From NCBI RefSeq assembly GCF_002849895.1, contig NZ_CP018867.1:930001-994000 (forward strand): a stretch of 64,000 nt of DNA, in the 5' to 3' direction. Shown here piece by piece: positions 34,677-45,603 of this stretch; position 1 is the first letter of the stretch; each line of letters starts with the position of its first letter. Made by a program: the position numbers and the translations under genes. The notes under the pieces were generated by a model that made no database searches, was not told where the DNA came from, and worked only from the letters and a program-made list of their open reading frames with translations. Origin of the DNA: Companilactobacillus alimentarius DSM 20249. GTDB lineage: Bacteria > Bacillota > Bacilli > Lactobacillales > Lactobacillaceae.

Positions 34677-36488
34677 TTTGTCACTTCTGGCCCGAAGAGC
34701 ATATAAGATGGCGACGGTATCTACCACCTCTTGTAACATTGCTCCAATAATTGTTGGAATTAAGCCAAATGCAGCAACAATCATCAAGGCTATACAGATG
34801 AAGATTCCAATTAAGACGGCTTCTTTTGCCACTTTCATCGTATCGTGAGCAATTTTTACGGCCGTTGAAACCTTACTTAGATCATCTTGTAAAATCACCG
34901 CATCGGCTGATTCACTAGCGGCATTGGCACCTTTGTAACCCATTGCAATACCGACATCTGCTAAGGCTAAAGCAGGTGCATCATTGACGCCATCCCCTAC
35001 CATAACGGTTGGATGATACTTTTTATCTAATCCATTGATTATTTTCACTTTATCTTTTGGCAAACTGACTGGAAAATATTTCGTAATACCTACTTTGGAA
35101 GCAACCATTTCGGTTGCCTCTTTTTTATCCCCAGAGATCATCAAAATATTTTCAATACCAAAATTCTTCAATTCTTGAATCGTTGATTTAGCCTCAGGGC
35201 GAATTTGATCCAACAAACTATAGACACCAGCATACTTATCATCTATTGATACGTACACTCCTGAGCCCTTGACCTCATCAACAATCTCTGTCGTTACAAA
35301 TTTGCCTTGACCAACTTTAACAACATGACCAGCAATTTCACCTTGAATACCCTCAGCCGTGACTTCCTTCAAATTCGAAGCATTAACAAAGCCTACTTCA
35401 TTTTGCACAGCATAATCCACAATTGCCTTTGCCATCACATGGCTTGAATTTTGTTCCAAAGAAGCTGCATAACTAAGTACTTGTCGTTCACTAAAGCCAT
35501 TTTTCACTTGAAAATCATCAACTACCAATTTTCCCATAGTTATAGTTCCCGTTTTATCAAAAGCAACCGTCCTAGCAGCATTGAGTTTCTCTAAAGCTGT
35601 TCCAGATTTAACAATAATTCCATTACGGCTAGTCCGACTCATTCCTGACACAAAAGCAATCGGAGCAGCGAGAATTAAAGGACACGGCGAGGCAACCACT
35701 AACACTTGGGCAATCCGTATTGGGTCTTTTGAAACATACCAGGCAATCCCTGCAATTAAATAGGCAATCAAAGTGAAGGGTACAGCATAACGATCAGCCA
35801 AACGGACAAAATGTGCCGGATGTGTCTCTGATTCTTTAACCAATTTCACAATTGCTTGATACTCTGAATCAGCTGCAATCTTTTCAGCTTTAATTTTAAA
35901 AGGATTGTCGCCATTGATTGATCCTGACATAACGTAAGTTCCCTTTTGAACCGTTACAGGTGCCGATTCACCAGTTAATGACGACTCGTCAATTTCTGAA
36001 GTGCCTTCAAAAACAATCCCATCGACAGGAACTTGTTCTTTAGGACGAATCAATAAGGAATCTCCCACTCTTATTTCATCAATATCTCTATCTTCAATCC
36101 CTTTAGCAGTAATCAAATGAGCCTTAGATGGCGTGTTATCCAAAAGCGACTTCAATTCACTTTTAGCTTTATTAGCCGCAAACTCCTCTAGAGTATCTCC
36201 TCCTGTGAGCATAAGTAAGACAATCCAGCCTGCCCAATATTGACCTAAAACAATCGTAGCAACTATCGCTGTAATAGCCAAAAGATCGATACCGAAGTTC
36301 CCCGATTTCAAAACTTTGATCATGTCGACAAACATAATCAAAGCTAACAACAATCCTAAAACACTAATAAGTAGTTGAGCATAGTTTGGCAAACGGAATA
36401 GAAATTCTAAGACAGCCGCAATAAATCCTATCGCCAAAGTTCCATATAATTTGATCTTGTCAGAATTCAAGAAATCACGTCCTTCCAC
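34671..36488 (-). CDS. P1B-type heavy-metal transporting ATPase
   Basis: 605 residues. No N-terminal HMA metal-binding domain: it starts almost directly with helices. Actuator domain TGES, the transmembrane metal site SPCPL (SPC, not CPC), the phosphorylation site DKTGT, and the hinge GDGVNDAPAL are all clear. The usual HP dipeptide of the nucleotide domain reads HV (NSSHVMAKAI), and the last helices carry QEVVDT where P1B-4 pumps have HEG. SPC without HMA points to the P1B-4-like branch (Co/Fe/Zn export), but the metal is not certain. GTG start with GAGG 7 bases upstream. A cre site and a Fur/PerR-like palindrome lie upstream. Confidence 0.88.
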   Translation of the reverse strand: MEGRDFLNSDKIKLYGTLAIGFIAAVLEFLFRLPNYAQLLISVLGLLLALIMFVDMIKVLKSGNFGIDLLAITAIVATIVLGQYWAGWIVLLMLTGGDTLEEFAANKAKSELKSLLDNTPSKAHLITAKGIEDRDIDEIRVGDSLLIRPKEQVPVDGIVFEGTSEIDESSLTGESAPVTVQKGTYVMSGSINGDNPFKIKAEKIAADSEYQAIVKLVKESETHPAHFVRLADRYAVPFTLIAYLIAGIAWYVSKDPIRIAQVLVVASPCPLILAAPIAFVSGMSRTSRNGIIVKSGTALEKLNAARTVAFDKTGTITMGKLVVDDFQVKNGFSERQVLSYAASLEQNSSHVMAKAIVDYAVQNEVGFVNASNLKEVTAEGIQGEIAGHVVKVGQGKFVTTEIVDEVKGSGVYVSIDDKYAGVYSLLDQIRPEAKSTIQELKNFGIENILMISGDKKEATEMVASKVGITKYFPVSLPKDKVKIINGLDKKYHPTVMVGDGVNDAPALALADVGIAMGYKGANAASESADAVILQDDLSKVSTAVKIAHDTMKVAKEAVLIGIFICIALMIVAAFGLIPTIIGAMLQEVVDTVAILYALRARSDKL

Positions 36489-36535
36489 AGAATATCCTCT
36501 ATTTATTAAAAATTATACATTGTTCCAGTGAATAA

Positions 36536-36549
36536 TAGAAGCGCTTTCA
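36536..36549 (-). promoter_or_regulatory. Catabolite-responsive element (cre) before the metal ATPase gene
   Basis: Minus strand TGAAAGCGCTTCTA agrees with TGWAARCGYTWNCW at 13 of 14 positions. It lies about 50 bases before the start, where a -35 for the TATAAT (36514 region) would be, so CcpA binding should repress. Confidence 0.65.
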
Positions 36550-36559
36550 GACACAATAT

Positions 36560-36570
36560 AGAATCATTCT
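36560..36570. promoter_or_regulatory. Fur/PerR/Zur-like palindrome before the metal ATPase gene
   Basis: AGAATGATTCT is a perfect 5-1-5 inverted repeat, within TGAGAATGATTCTAT, close to the Fur-superfamily 7-1-7 pattern TGATAATNATTATCA. It is located about 75 bases upstream of the ATPase start. Confidence 0.5.
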
Positions 36571-36642
36571 CATTTAATTATCAATTCATTTTTTGACTTA
36601 TCATTTGATAAACAAATCACATCATCGTTATATTAATGTAAC

Positions 36643-36667
36643 AAAAAAGCCCATCAAAGTTGATGGA
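36643..36667 (-). terminator. Terminator of the 436-aa membrane protein gene
   Basis: Minus strand GTCCATCAA / TTGATGGGC then TTTTTT. Confidence 0.85.
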
Positions 36668-36694
36668 CCACAAATTTAATTCATAACGATACAG

Positions 36695-38005
36695 TTATTC
36701 TTTTTCCCGTGCAAAGTAAAACGTAACAGCTGCATAAATAAAAACAATTATTGTGATAAATATATGGACACTATAGAGAACTGTATTAGTTGGTCCCCCA
36801 GTTGCTTGGCTATTAAAAAAGCCCAAAGCATTTATTTTAGTAAAGAAACTTATAAAGTAAATCGTTGTCATATATACTAATTGCTGTGAAACATTTCCGA
36901 TACAAGACAATTGATACTTTATTAAAAAAGCCCTCTCTGAATCTAAATTAGTATTGTTATACAAAGCATCATTTAAAATACGATTATCTGTACCCACAAA
37001 TATAGCGCAGAGAAATAGTCCTATAAAGTATGTGAAGTTCACCAAGGTCAAAATTAATCCTAACAGTAGTAACGGATACCTTAACGCTTGATGCTTCTTT
37101 AAAATCATTGGTCCTAATTCAAAACCTATCAGATAAATTGCATAAATCAACATCAAAGAATTAAATCCAAAACGAACTGTACTATCAAAAACTGCGTAGA
37201 GCATCACAAAATTCATTACAACTCCACGATTAATCGCTACCAAGCTAACTGGAAAAATCTTCTTATGAATATCAATTTGATAATAAGCCAAGAACAGAAA
37301 TAATATTATCGCTATGATACTAATTAGTAAATCAAAAGAGTGTGATACTTCTTTTAATCTAGAGTAGCGAATAATAAAGATCAACATCACTAAACTGGCT
37401 AAAACAATCAAACTGAATAAAGAGTTGACCCGAAATTTTTGCTTAGTTTCGATTCCTTGATAGAAAGTCAAACGGTGTGTAATATTCATCCCACCGACCA
37501 TACTTGCAAAAAACAGAAAAGCTAAAAAGATAAAGGATATACTTGTCATCTGCGTCTTAGTAGCAATTAATTGAACAATTATTAAAATAATCAAAGTTAA
37601 GGCAACTGACAAAGTATGCATTTGATTGAATTTAAACTCTTTATCCATTTTTCCACGAGATCTAACCGTTAAATAATACGGCCAAATCCAACTCGAAGCC
37701 AGTCCCAAAAGAATACCACCTATTATTCCTAAAATTGGATTACTTGCTCCTAATATGCATAACGACCCTATAACGCCAAATAGACTGGACATTGCCAACA
37801 TTGTCGAAGCCGGCAATGTTATAAACGTTGTTAAAAGCATTCCTAAAGCTCTAAATGTATAAAGCATTAAAAAGGGCAACGCATAAACAAAAACATTTTT
37901 ATTTTGGTTATACAAAGTCAAACAAAAAAAATACGGTATTGCAACTCCGGCATTAGCCAGAAGATCCAAAACACCTTCATTAAAGATATTCGTTATTCGC
38001 TTCAT
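36695..38005 (-). CDS. Polytopic membrane protein, MFS-like, unknown substrate
   Basis: 436 residues with about 12 membrane helices. The half-way loop (RSRGKMDKEFKFNQMH) and the two-halves layout resemble a major-facilitator transporter. No family signature is convincing. It has its own terminator and sits just after the terminator of the lysine operon, so it is expected to be transcribed separately. No promoter is clear in the short gap (38006-38060). Confidence 0.65.
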   Translation of the reverse strand: MKRITNIFNEGVLDLLANAGVAIPYFFCLTLYNQNKNVFVYALPFLMLYTFRALGMLLTTFITLPASTMLAMSSLFGVIGSLCILGASNPILGIIGGILLGLASSWIWPYYLTVRSRGKMDKEFKFNQMHTLSVALTLIILIIVQLIATKTQMTSISFIFLAFLFFASMVGGMNITHRLTFYQGIETKQKFRVNSLFSLIVLASLVMLIFIIRYSRLKEVSHSFDLLISIIAIILFLFLAYYQIDIHKKIFPVSLVAINRGVVMNFVMLYAVFDSTVRFGFNSLMLIYAIYLIGFELGPMILKKHQALRYPLLLLGLILTLVNFTYFIGLFLCAIFVGTDNRILNDALYNNTNLDSERAFLIKYQLSCIGNVSQQLVYMTTIYFISFFTKINALGFFNSQATGGPTNTVLYSVHIFITIIVFIYAAVTFYFAREKE

Positions 38006-38066
38006 TTTTTTCTCACCCTGAAATTAATTGTCTTTGAATATTTTAACAGAAATCTTCAAAAAAAAA

Positions 38067-38094
38067 TGGAACGCAGATTAAAATCTACATTCCA
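38067..38094 (-). terminator. Terminator of the lysine/DAP operon
   Basis: Minus strand TGGAATGTAGAT pairs with ATCTGCGTTCCA (one G-T and one mismatch), followed by T8, 7 bases past the asd stop. Confidence 0.88.
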
Positions 38095-38100
38095 ATTCAA

Positions 38101-39162
38101 TTATTTCACATGAACTAGGTCATCAGCGACTAATCTTTCAGCAATCTGAACAGTATTCCAAGCTGCACCTTTGAGTAAGTTATCAGATACAACCCACATA
38201 TTAAAAGCTCCTTTATTTTCCAAATCAGGACGAATTCTTCCTACAAAAGTATCACGCTTCCCAACAGCATTGATTGGTTGGGGATATACTTGATGCTTAG
38301 GATCATCTTGCAAAACAGCGCCTGGAGCTTGTCTGATCAATTCTTGAATTTGCTCAACAGTGGCTGATTGATCTTCAACCTCGATATAGATTGATTCGCC
38401 ATGACTGATTGGCACTGGAACTCTGACACAAGTGGCAGTAACTTTGATTTCAGAAGAATTCATATCTCCAAGCATTATTTTCTTAGTCTCATGAATCATT
38501 TTCCACTCTTCATGAGAGTACAAATTATCTTCCAAAACATCAATCTGTGGCAAAAGATTGAAGGCTAATGGATAATGTTCTTTATCACCCTTGGTAGGGA
38601 AAATATTGGCTTTCATATCTTTGCCATCGAGATACTCCTGTGCTTGAGTATACAATTCATCTAAAGCACTTTGACCAGCACCACTTGCGGCTTGATAAGT
38701 TGAAACAATGATCTGCTTCAAGCCAAAAGTCTTTCTAATTGGCTCTAAAGCGACCATCATTTGAATGGTTGAACAATTAGGATTGGCAATTATACCATGA
38801 TGATTATAAAGTGCTTTTTCGTTTACTTCAGGAACTACCAACGGAACGTTCTCTTCCATTCTAAAGGCACTTGTATTGTCAACACAAACTGCCCCACGCT
38901 TAACTGCTTCGGGTAATAATTTCTTAGAAACTGCCCCTCCTGCAGAAGCCAACACAATATCAACGCCTGTAAATGAGTCTGGCTTAGCTTCTTCAACGGT
39001 TATATCTTGTCCCTTAAACTGTAACTTCTTACCAGCTGAACGAACTGATGCTAACAATTTCACCTTACTTACTGGAATAGTTGACTGCTCTAATTGTTGA
39101 ATCAAACGTGTACCTACGGCACCTGTGGCACCTAAAATTGCTACTGTATATCCATCACTCAT
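38101..39162 (-). CDS. asd: Aspartate-semialdehyde dehydrogenase
   Basis: 353 residues. NADPH-dependent reduction of aspartyl phosphate to the semialdehyde, the second step of the aspartate pathway. [10 protein letters not shown] is the nucleotide-binding loop, NPNCSTIQM holds the catalytic Cys, and [14 protein letters not shown] is the conserved active-site region. Last gene of the riboswitch-controlled operon, 18 bases after patA. The aspartate kinase that feeds it is in the divergent transcript. Confidence 0.97.
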   Translation of the reverse strand: MSDGYTVAILGATGAVGTRLIQQLEQSTIPVSKVKLLASVRSAGKKLQFKGQDITVEEAKPDSFTGVDIVLASAGGAVSKKLLPEAVKRGAVCVDNTSAFRMEENVPLVVPEVNEKALYNHHGIIANPNCSTIQMMVALEPIRKTFGLKQIIVSTYQAASGAGQSALDELYTQAQEYLDGKDMKANIFPTKGDKEHYPLAFNLLPQIDVLEDNLYSHEEWKMIHETKKIMLGDMNSSEIKVTATCVRVPVPISHGESIYIEVEDQSATVEQIQELIRQAPGAVLQDDPKHQVYPQPINAVGKRDTFVGRIRPDLENKGAFNMWVVSDNLLKGAAWNTVQIAERLVADDLVHVK

Positions 39163-39180
39163 AAATCTTCATCCCTTAAA

Positions 39181-40371
39181 TCAATTTTTTAAATTCTCTG
39201 TAAAAATCCGTAACCGTTTCATAGCTTCTTTAATATCATCCATTGACGAAGCATAAGACATTCTAAAATGTCCTTCGCCACCTTCACCGAAAGCAACTCC
39301 AGGAGTGACACCAACTTTTCCTTCTTCTGCTAATTTATTGGCAAACTCAATTGCCGTTAAATTAAATTCTGCTGGAATTTCTGAGAAAGTATAAAAAGCT
39401 CCCTCTGGCAAAAGCGTTGGATAGCCAATGTCATTTAGTTGGTCAACAATATAATCACGTCGTTCTTGATAAATTTTACGCATTGCAATTGGATCATCTA
39501 TTCCATTCGTCAAGGCTTCTTTAGCTGCATATTGGGCTGGATTGGAAGGTGCCGTAACGACAAAAGCATGCATCTTAGCAGCATTAGTTACGAAATCTTT
39601 TGGAGCGGCAATATAACCAATTCGATAGCCTGTCATTGCATGTGACTTAGATAAACCATTGATTAGAATTGTTTTACCAGGCAAAAGCTTTGCTAGAGAA
39701 ATATGTTTTCTACCATATGTCAATTCAGCATAGATCTCATCAGAAACGACAAACATATTTTTGTCTTTTACTACGTCAACAATCTCTTGCAATTGGTTCT
39801 TTGAGTAAACGAAACCAGTTGGATTACCGGGAAAGTTAAGCATTAATGCTTTAACTTTATCTGCCCCTTCTTTTTCAATCACTTGAGCTAGCTTTTTACC
39901 AGTCAATTGAAAACCGTCTTCAGTCGTATTGATCTGAACTGGAATACCACCAAGTATTTTTACAATTGGAATATAAAGCGCAAAAGTAGGCGTTGGTATC
40001 AAAACCTTATCTCCAGGGTTAATAATAGCTGCCAATGAATCATAGATAGCTTCAGTCGCACCGATTGTCACAACTATTTCAGTTTCGGGATCATACTGAA
40101 TCTCAAATTGTTTATTTAAATAATTTGAGATGGCTTCTCTTAAACCAAGTATTCCTTTTTGAGCAGAATAATGAGAATCATTTTCCTTAATGCTTTCAAT
40201 TGCTGCCATTTTGACATGCTCAGGAACATTGAAATCGGGTTCGCCAAGCGTTAATTTAATTAATCCGGAAATCTTAGCAAATTTTTCAGCAAATACTCTA
40301 ATTTGAGAAATTCCCATGGGATCAATCGTTTTATTTACAACATTTTTTACGGTTGAATCTAATTCTGGCAT
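39181..40371 (-). CDS. patA: PLP-dependent aminotransferase, probable N-acetyl-LL-diaminopimelate aminotransferase
   Basis: 396 residues, fold type I class I/II aminotransferase. Visible are LGEPDFNVPEHV, GATEAIYDSL, NFPGNPTGFVYS, the VVSDEIYAEL aspartate that contacts PLP, and LSKSHAMTGYRIGY with the Schiff-base lysine. By sequence type it could also be an aspartate aminotransferase. Its position inside the acetylated DAP operon, which otherwise lacks an aminotransferase, argues for the PatA/DapX role. GGAG lies 7 bases before the ATG. Confidence 0.88.
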   Translation of the reverse strand: MPELDSTVKNVVNKTIDPMGISQIRVFAEKFAKISGLIKLTLGEPDFNVPEHVKMAAIESIKENDSHYSAQKGILGLREAISNYLNKQFEIQYDPETEIVVTIGATEAIYDSLAAIINPGDKVLIPTPTFALYIPIVKILGGIPVQINTTEDGFQLTGKKLAQVIEKEGADKVKALMLNFPGNPTGFVYSKNQLQEIVDVVKDKNMFVVSDEIYAELTYGRKHISLAKLLPGKTILINGLSKSHAMTGYRIGYIAAPKDFVTNAAKMHAFVVTAPSNPAQYAAKEALTNGIDDPIAMRKIYQERRDYIVDQLNDIGYPTLLPEGAFYTFSEIPAEFNLTAIEFANKLAEEGKVGVTPGVAFGEGGEGHFRMSYASSMDDIKEAMKRLRIFTENLKN

Positions 40372-40450
40372 TTTGTGACACTCCTTAAATTATAATAATC
40401 TAATTTTATAACAAATTAGGCTTATTTAATTAATTTAAATATAATTATTT

Positions 40451-41224
40451 CTAAATAATTTGTTCTAATCCAATCACTAAGTGATCAATTGACATAATTT
40501 CATGAATTGCCAATTTAACTCCTGTCATAAACGACTCCCGATCAGTTGTACTTTGCGATATGGTCAAAGTTTCTCCAACACCACCAAAAATAACCTCTTC
40601 ATCAGCTACGAATCCAGGTAATCGTAACGCGTGAATCTTAATTCCATGATAGTCGCCGCCACGAGTATGCATTGGATCATTATTGCTATGTGGAATTTGT
40701 TCATGTCCACGTGCTTGATAGATCAATCTTGCCGTGTTCAAGGCCGTCCCAGAAGGAGCATCAATTTTATCTTCGTGATGCTTTTCGACTATCTCTGATT
40801 CGTCAAAATATTTTGCTGCTACTTGGGCAAATTTCATCATCAAAACAGCTGAAAGGCCAAAGTTTGAAGCAATAATTCCACCCAATCCCTTCGCATCAGC
40901 CATTTTTTTCAATTCAGCTGTTTGATCTTCGGACATCCCGCTAGTTCCGATTACCGGTCTGATTCCCTTTCCAATCGCAAATTTAGTATTGTCGAAGACA
41001 GCACTTGGAATAGAAAAATCGATCCAAACATCGGCTTTTGTATCAATCTTAGATACTTGATTAAAAATCTTTACATTCTTATTCAGACCATAATTCTCCG
41101 GATTCAAATCCTTAACCACTGGATTAAATCCAGCAACCAATTGCATATCGGTGCTTTCATTGACCATCTTGACAGCTTTTTGACCCATTGAGCCATTAAA
41201 ACCAGAAACTATAACATTTATCAT
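40451..41224 (-). CDS. dapB: 4-hydroxy-tetrahydrodipicolinate reductase
   Basis: 257 residues. NAD(P)H-binding GFNGSMGQKAVKMV at the N terminus, GTSGMS mid-protein, and the DapB signature EKHHEDKIDAPSGTA with the catalytic His-His and Lys. Makes tetrahydrodipicolinate. AGGAG 7 bases before the ATG; 11 bases after dapA. An 80-base gap to patA shows no terminator. Confidence 0.97.
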   Translation of the reverse strand: MINVIVSGFNGSMGQKAVKMVNESTDMQLVAGFNPVVKDLNPENYGLNKNVKIFNQVSKIDTKADVWIDFSIPSAVFDNTKFAIGKGIRPVIGTSGMSEDQTAELKKMADAKGLGGIIASNFGLSAVLMMKFAQVAAKYFDESEIVEKHHEDKIDAPSGTALNTARLIYQARGHEQIPHSNNDPMHTRGGDYHGIKIHALRLPGFVADEEVIFGGVGETLTISQSTTDRESFMTGVKLAIHEIMSIDHLVIGLEQII

Positions 41225-41234
41225 TTAAAAACTC

Positions 41235-42104
41235 CTATAAATCTAGTTTTTTAAAAAGAACCTTTTTCTCATCATTATTCAACGTAGCAATCGGTAAACG
41301 ACAGCCACCTACTTGATAACCCAATTTATTCAAAGCAGCTTTGGTTGGGGAAGGTGATGGATACATGAATAAGGCATTCATCTTTGGTGTTAATTGACGT
41401 TGAATTTTTCCTGCCAATTGATAATTTCCACTATCCAAAGATTGGTACATCCTCGTCAATTCCGTTCCATAAATGTGTGAAGCCACTGAAACGACACCAT
41501 TAGCACCAATAATCTTTGCAAATAAAGCTTGTGCATCTTCGCCACTATATACATTGAAATCATCATCCGTGTGTTCAACGATATATTCCAAATCTTCCAT
41601 CGTATTGCACTGTTTAATGCCTTGAATATTTTTATTCTGAGCTAATTTAACAACAGTCTCTTTAGCCATTAAGACACCTGTCCGACCAGGAATATTGTAA
41701 ATCATAATTGGCAAAGGTGAATTTTTTGCAACTGCCTCAAAGTGATTTATCATCCCTCGTTGATTGGGCTTGTTATAGTAAGGTACAACCACTAAAGCCA
41801 TATCAATTCCATTGATCTGTGACAGTTTATTAATAAAATCAATTGTTTGCTGAGTATTATTGCTGCCGGCACCAGCAATTATAGGAACACGCCCTGCAAC
41901 GATTTCAACAAATTTACGATATAGAGTCAATTTCTCATCTTCCGTTAACGTCGGAGTTTCACCAGTCGTTCCGCCGATAACAAATCCCTTTGAACCAGTC
42001 TCTAAAAGATGTTCTGTTAATTTTTTCAAAGCTTTAAAATCAATTTCTTGATTCTCATCAAATGGCGTTATTATTGCCGTCATTAAATCAACATTTTTAA
42101 GCAT
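41235..42104 (-). CDS. dapA: 4-hydroxy-tetrahydrodipicolinate synthase
   Basis: 289 residues, TIM barrel condensing pyruvate with aspartate semialdehyde. [10 protein letters not shown] in the N-terminal half, [14 protein letters not shown] with the catalytic Tyr, YNIPGRTGV, and the Schiff-base Lys in IQGIKQCN. Start codon overlaps the dapL stop (TAATG), indicating translational coupling. Confidence 0.97.
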   Translation of the reverse strand: MLKNVDLMTAIITPFDENQEIDFKALKKLTEHLLETGSKGFVIGGTTGETPTLTEDEKLTLYRKFVEIVAGRVPIIAGAGSNNTQQTIDFINKLSQINGIDMALVVVPYYNKPNQRGMINHFEAVAKNSPLPIMIYNIPGRTGVLMAKETVVKLAQNKNIQGIKQCNTMEDLEYIVEHTDDDFNVYSGEDAQALFAKIIGANGVVSVASHIYGTELTRMYQSLDSGNYQLAGKIQRQLTPKMNALFMYPSPSPTKAALNKLGYQVGGCRLPIATLNNDEKKVLFKKLDL

Positions 42105-43261
42105 TAGTTTCCCTCCAAATTCATCCGATAATTTAAAAAACCAACCATAGCGTTAATGCCCTTTTGAATAGCCCCTTCATTCGGTAAAAAATCTGCTGAA
42201 TGCAAAGCTCCAGGACTTTCGACACCTAACCAAAACATTGTTCCCGGAATTTTATTAAGTAAATACCCAAAATCCTCTCCTGTCATTTTGGGAGTTGTTT
42301 CTTGAAAATCTACCTGAGAATTATTTTTCATGTAATCAATAAAATTCTTAGTTAATTTAGGATTATTTTCAACTGGGAAGTAGCCGCCTTGGTTATACTC
42401 CACTTCGATTCGACAGCCAAAAGATTTCTCTAAGCCATCAGCAATCTCTAGAACTCTCTGTCGAATAAATTCAATCATTGTTTGTGTGAGACCTCGAATC
42501 GTCCCTTCCAATCGAGCCTGACCAGCTATAACGTTACGAATGACGCCCGCCTCAAACTTACCGAAGGTAATTACTCCACATTTAGTTGGATCAATGCTAC
42601 GAGAGACCACTGTTTGGACCTGATTAACAAAATTAGCTGCAATTACTATTGCATCATTTGCCAAGTGTGGATAAGCTGCATGTCCACTCTTACCTTTAAC
42701 AGTGACATTAACCTCCGTAGTCCCAGCAAACAAAGTACCGTTACGACATCCTATAACGCCTGCTTTTAATTGTGAGTTATCATGGAGTCCATAAAATTCA
42801 TCGACTTTAAACTTTCCCTGAAAGGCATTCGAATCATAAGCAATCTTTCCACCGCTTTGACTTTCTTCTGCTGGTTGAAAGAAAAAAACTAAATTGTCTT
42901 TTGGTTGATTGACACTGAAATAATTAAGAATACCCAAAGCAACTGTCATATGGATATCGTGACCACAAGCATGCATAACATGAGGATTTTTAGATGCATA
43001 ACTTAAATGATTGACCTCATCTACTGGCAAAGCATCCATATCACAACGATAACCGATATTTCTTGAAGGTTCTTTCCCTTTAACCAACACCAACAGAGCA
43101 GTTGGTAATTCTGGTAGCTCTTTAATTTCCAAATTGGTTTGGGGAAACCTATTAATCACTTGCTTCAAATAAGCTTGAGTTTGATATTCATTCAAAGCTA
43201 ATTCGGGAATCGTATGTAAGTGACGTCGAATTTTAATTAATTCATTATTAGTTAGTGTCAT
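42104..43261 (-). CDS. dapL: N-acetyldiaminopimelate deacetylase (M20 peptidase family)
   Basis: 385 residues of the M20D amidohydrolase family. [10 protein letters not shown] and the downstream PAEESQSGG give the metal-binding and general-base residues; [13 protein letters not shown] closes the site. General family members act on hippurate or N-acyl amino acids. The operon position directly after the acetyltransferase makes N-acetyl-LL-DAP the likely substrate. Confidence 0.93.
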   Translation of the reverse strand: MTLTNNELIKIRRHLHTIPELALNEYQTQAYLKQVINRFPQTNLEIKELPELPTALLVLVKGKEPSRNIGYRCDMDALPVDEVNHLSYASKNPHVMHACGHDIHMTVALGILNYFSVNQPKDNLVFFFQPAEESQSGGKIAYDSNAFQGKFKVDEFYGLHDNSQLKAGVIGCRNGTLFAGTTEVNVTVKGKSGHAAYPHLANDAIVIAANFVNQVQTVVSRSIDPTKCGVITFGKFEAGVIRNVIAGQARLEGTIRGLTQTMIEFIRQRVLEIADGLEKSFGCRIEVEYNQGGYFPVENNPKLTKNFIDYMKNNSQVDFQETTPKMTGEDFGYLLNKIPGTMFWLGVESPGALHSADFLPNEGAIQKGINAMVGFLNYRMNLEGN

Positions 43262-43263
43262 CC

Positions 43264-43968
43264 CTATAGCTTCCTTAAATTACTTTCGATTTGGGTTTTA
43301 TCAGTCGTCTTTTGATCCTTGATTTTCAAAACTTTGGCGGGTACCCCAGCTACGACACTATTTTCAGCCACATCTTTAGTTACGACAGCACCAGCGCCAA
43401 TGACGGCGCCATTACCGACCTGAATGCCTTCTAAGACAACCGCATTAGCACCTACAATTACGTTATCGCCAATTCTTACTGGTTGAGCAGATGCAGGTTC
43501 AATCACTCCAGCTAAAACTGCTCCAGCACCAATATGAGAATTCTTTCCGACAATAGCACGACCGCCTAAAACAGCGCCCATATCGATCATTGATTTATCG
43601 CCAATTTCAGCTCCGATATTGATAATAGCGCCCATCATTATAACGGCGTTATTGCCAATTTCGACTTGATCACGAATAATAGCACCCGGTTCAATTCGAG
43701 CATTGATGTGGTTGATATCCAACATAGGAACAGCTGAGTTTTGAGCTTGTGTCTCTACATAATAATTGGTTAAGTTATTAGCTTGCAAAATTGGTTGGAT
43801 AACTTGATAATCACCAATAATAATTGCTAATTCATCACTTTTAAAAACATTTACTTCCTTAGGAAAATCAACTTTTTGAATATCTGCTTGTAAATAAACT
43901 TTAACCGGAGTTGTTTTCTTAGAGTTTCCTATATAATTAATAATTTCTTCTGCATTCATCTTCGACAT
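43264..43968 (-). CDS. dapH: Tetrahydrodipicolinate N-acetyltransferase
   Basis: 234 residues. An N-terminal helical domain, then a left-handed beta-helix with many hexapeptide repeats ([51 protein letters not shown]). This is the acetyl-CoA-dependent DapH form rather than succinyl-type DapD, by size and by the partner deacetylase next door. Trimeric cytosolic enzyme. AAGGAG precedes the ATG. Confidence 0.96.
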   Translation of the reverse strand: MSKMNAEEIINYIGNSKKTTPVKVYLQADIQKVDFPKEVNVFKSDELAIIIGDYQVIQPILQANNLTNYYVETQAQNSAVPMLDINHINARIEPGAIIRDQVEIGNNAVIMMGAIINIGAEIGDKSMIDMGAVLGGRAIVGKNSHIGAGAVLAGVIEPASAQPVRIGDNVIVGANAVVLEGIQVGNGAVIGAGAVVTKDVAENSVVAGVPAKVLKIKDQKTTDKTQIESNLRKL

Positions 43969-43978
43969 AATTTTCTCC

Positions 43979-45268
43979 TTAATAATCCAGATCTAAACTA
44001 ATTAAATCCTCATATGTTTCACGTTTAACTACTAATTTATCTTGACCATTCTCCACAAATACTACTGCTGGTCTGGGATTACGATTATAGTTCATAGCCA
44101 TCGAATAACCATAAGCACCAGTATCAAGTACTGCCAAAATATCTCCTGGACTAGTCTTTGGAATAGCCTGGGAGTCAATCAAAATATCTCCTGACTCACA
44201 ATACTTACCAGCAATATGAACCGTTTCAACATTTTCTTGATTCATTTTATTAGCAACAACCGCTTCATATTTGGCTTGATACAAGGCAGGTCTGATATTG
44301 TCTCCCATACCGCCATCGACTGAAACATAAGATTTCAAATTGGGAATATCTTTTCTTGAACCAATCTTATAAAGTGTATATCCTGCTGGACCAACAATTG
44401 AACGCCCTGGTTCAATCCAAATTTCAGGAATACTTCGATCCTGACAAGCTTTTTTTAATTCTGCGGCAATTTCAGAAATAAAAGTTTTAGCTGCAATCGG
44501 ATCATCATTATCGTTATAACTAATTCCAAATCCACCACCTAGGTTAATAACCTTAGGCCAATAATTGAAATCAGCTTGAAACTGTTTAGAAATATCCACC
44601 ATTTTTTTAGCTAATAATTTAAAGCCCTGTGTACCAAAAATCTGTGAACCAATATGAGCATGAATCCCTAATAATTCCATATGCGGATCGCTAAGTACCA
44701 ATTGCATTGCCTGTTTGGCCTGATCTGAATTTACATCAAATCCAAATTTACTATCAGTTTGCCCTGTTTGATCATATTTATGTGTATGTGCTGAAATACC
44801 AGGGGTCAATCGCAACATTACTTTTATATTCTGATCAGTATCTTTTAAAATCTGAGATAGTAATGCAATTTCGTGAAAGTTATCGAGAATAATCAACCCT
44901 ACTTGATTTTTCACGGCCATTAATAATTCTGCTCGCGATTTGTTATTGCCGTGAAAGCTAATTTTTTCACTGGGAAAACCAGCTTGCAGTGCTGTATATA
45001 ATTCTCCACCTGAAACAACATCTACGTGAACATCTTCTTGTTTCATAACTTGATAAATAGCCTTGATTGCAAAAGCTTTGCTAGCATAACTAATTTGATA
45101 ATTTAAGTTTTCTTTTTGAAAGGCTGATTTGAATTTTTTTATTTGATTTCGAATCATCGCTACATCAAATACATATAGTGGAGTGCCATACTTCTCAACC
45201 AAATCAACGCTATCTACGCCACCAATCATCAAATGGTTGTCTTTACTAGTTAAATCATTAATAATCAT
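43979..45268 (-). CDS. lysA: Diaminopimelate decarboxylase
   Basis: About 429 residues, PLP-dependent alanine-racemase-type barrel that turns meso-DAP into lysine. [13 protein letters not shown] holds the PLP lysine; [17 protein letters not shown] and the CESGDI active-site Cys near the C terminus are typical. ATG at 45268 is preferred over TTG at 45274 since GGAG lies 8 bases before it. First gene after the lysine riboswitch. Confidence 0.97.
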   Translation of the reverse strand: MIINDLTSKDNHLMIGGVDSVDLVEKYGTPLYVFDVAMIRNQIKKFKSAFQKENLNYQISYASKAFAIKAIYQVMKQEDVHVDVVSGGELYTALQAGFPSEKISFHGNNKSRAELLMAVKNQVGLIILDNFHEIALLSQILKDTDQNIKVMLRLTPGISAHTHKYDQTGQTDSKFGFDVNSDQAKQAMQLVLSDPHMELLGIHAHIGSQIFGTQGFKLLAKKMVDISKQFQADFNYWPKVINLGGGFGISYNDNDDPIAAKTFISEIAAELKKACQDRSIPEIWIEPGRSIVGPAGYTLYKIGSRKDIPNLKSYVSVDGGMGDNIRPALYQAKYEAVVANKMNQENVETVHIAGKYCESGDILIDSQAIPKTSPGDILAVLDTGAYGYSMAMNYNRNPRPAVVFVENGQDKLVVKRETYEDLISLDLDY

Positions 45269-45289
45269 TTTCAAAACTCCTTTATCAAA

Positions 45290-45515
45290 TAAAAAAAGAT
45301 CTCTTTGCTTAACAACAAAGAGATCTCAGAATTGATCCACAGAAATTTGTCATAAGCGCAACGTGGTTATTTACCACGACAGTTCGTATCATCTTATTAA
45401 TACGCCCCAGTTCATTAGACACTGCAACATCCAACACTTCGGCAATTTTCCCTTTCAATAAGTTCAAAGCTCTTACAGAAGCTCCCTCATTTACTAATGT
45501 CAATTGCGACCTCTT
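45290..45515 (-). promoter_or_regulatory. Lysine riboswitch (L-box) with terminator
   Basis: Minus-strand leader has AGAGGTCGCA at the 5' base, AGTAAATGAGGGAG, the conserved GAAAGGG..ATTGCCGAAG core, AACTGGGGCGTATT and a closing AACTGTCGTGG. All are classic lysine-aptamer elements in the right order, as in Bacillus lysC. A terminator (GATCTCTTTG with its complement, T7; 45291-45327) follows and ends about 25 bases before lysA. Lysine should switch off the whole seven-gene operon. A 64-codon ORF over this region is a chance frame. Confidence 0.95.
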
Positions 45516-45529
45516 TTATTGATATTAAG

Positions 45530-45556
45530 ATTATAACAACACTCATTATTCGTCAA
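45530..45556 (-). promoter_or_regulatory. Promoter of the lysine operon
   Basis: TTGACG (45551-45556), 15-base spacer, TATAAT (45530-45535), about 10 bases before the riboswitch. Confidence 0.7.
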
Positions 45557-45603
45557 GTAATATTAGAAATATTTCATTTTTTCTAACTTTATTCACTTTT
45601 TTC

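Noticed and set aside
45309..45503. 64-codon minus-strand ORF in front of lysA
   Set aside because: It lies wholly inside the lysine riboswitch aptamer; conserved RNA motifs explain the sequence.
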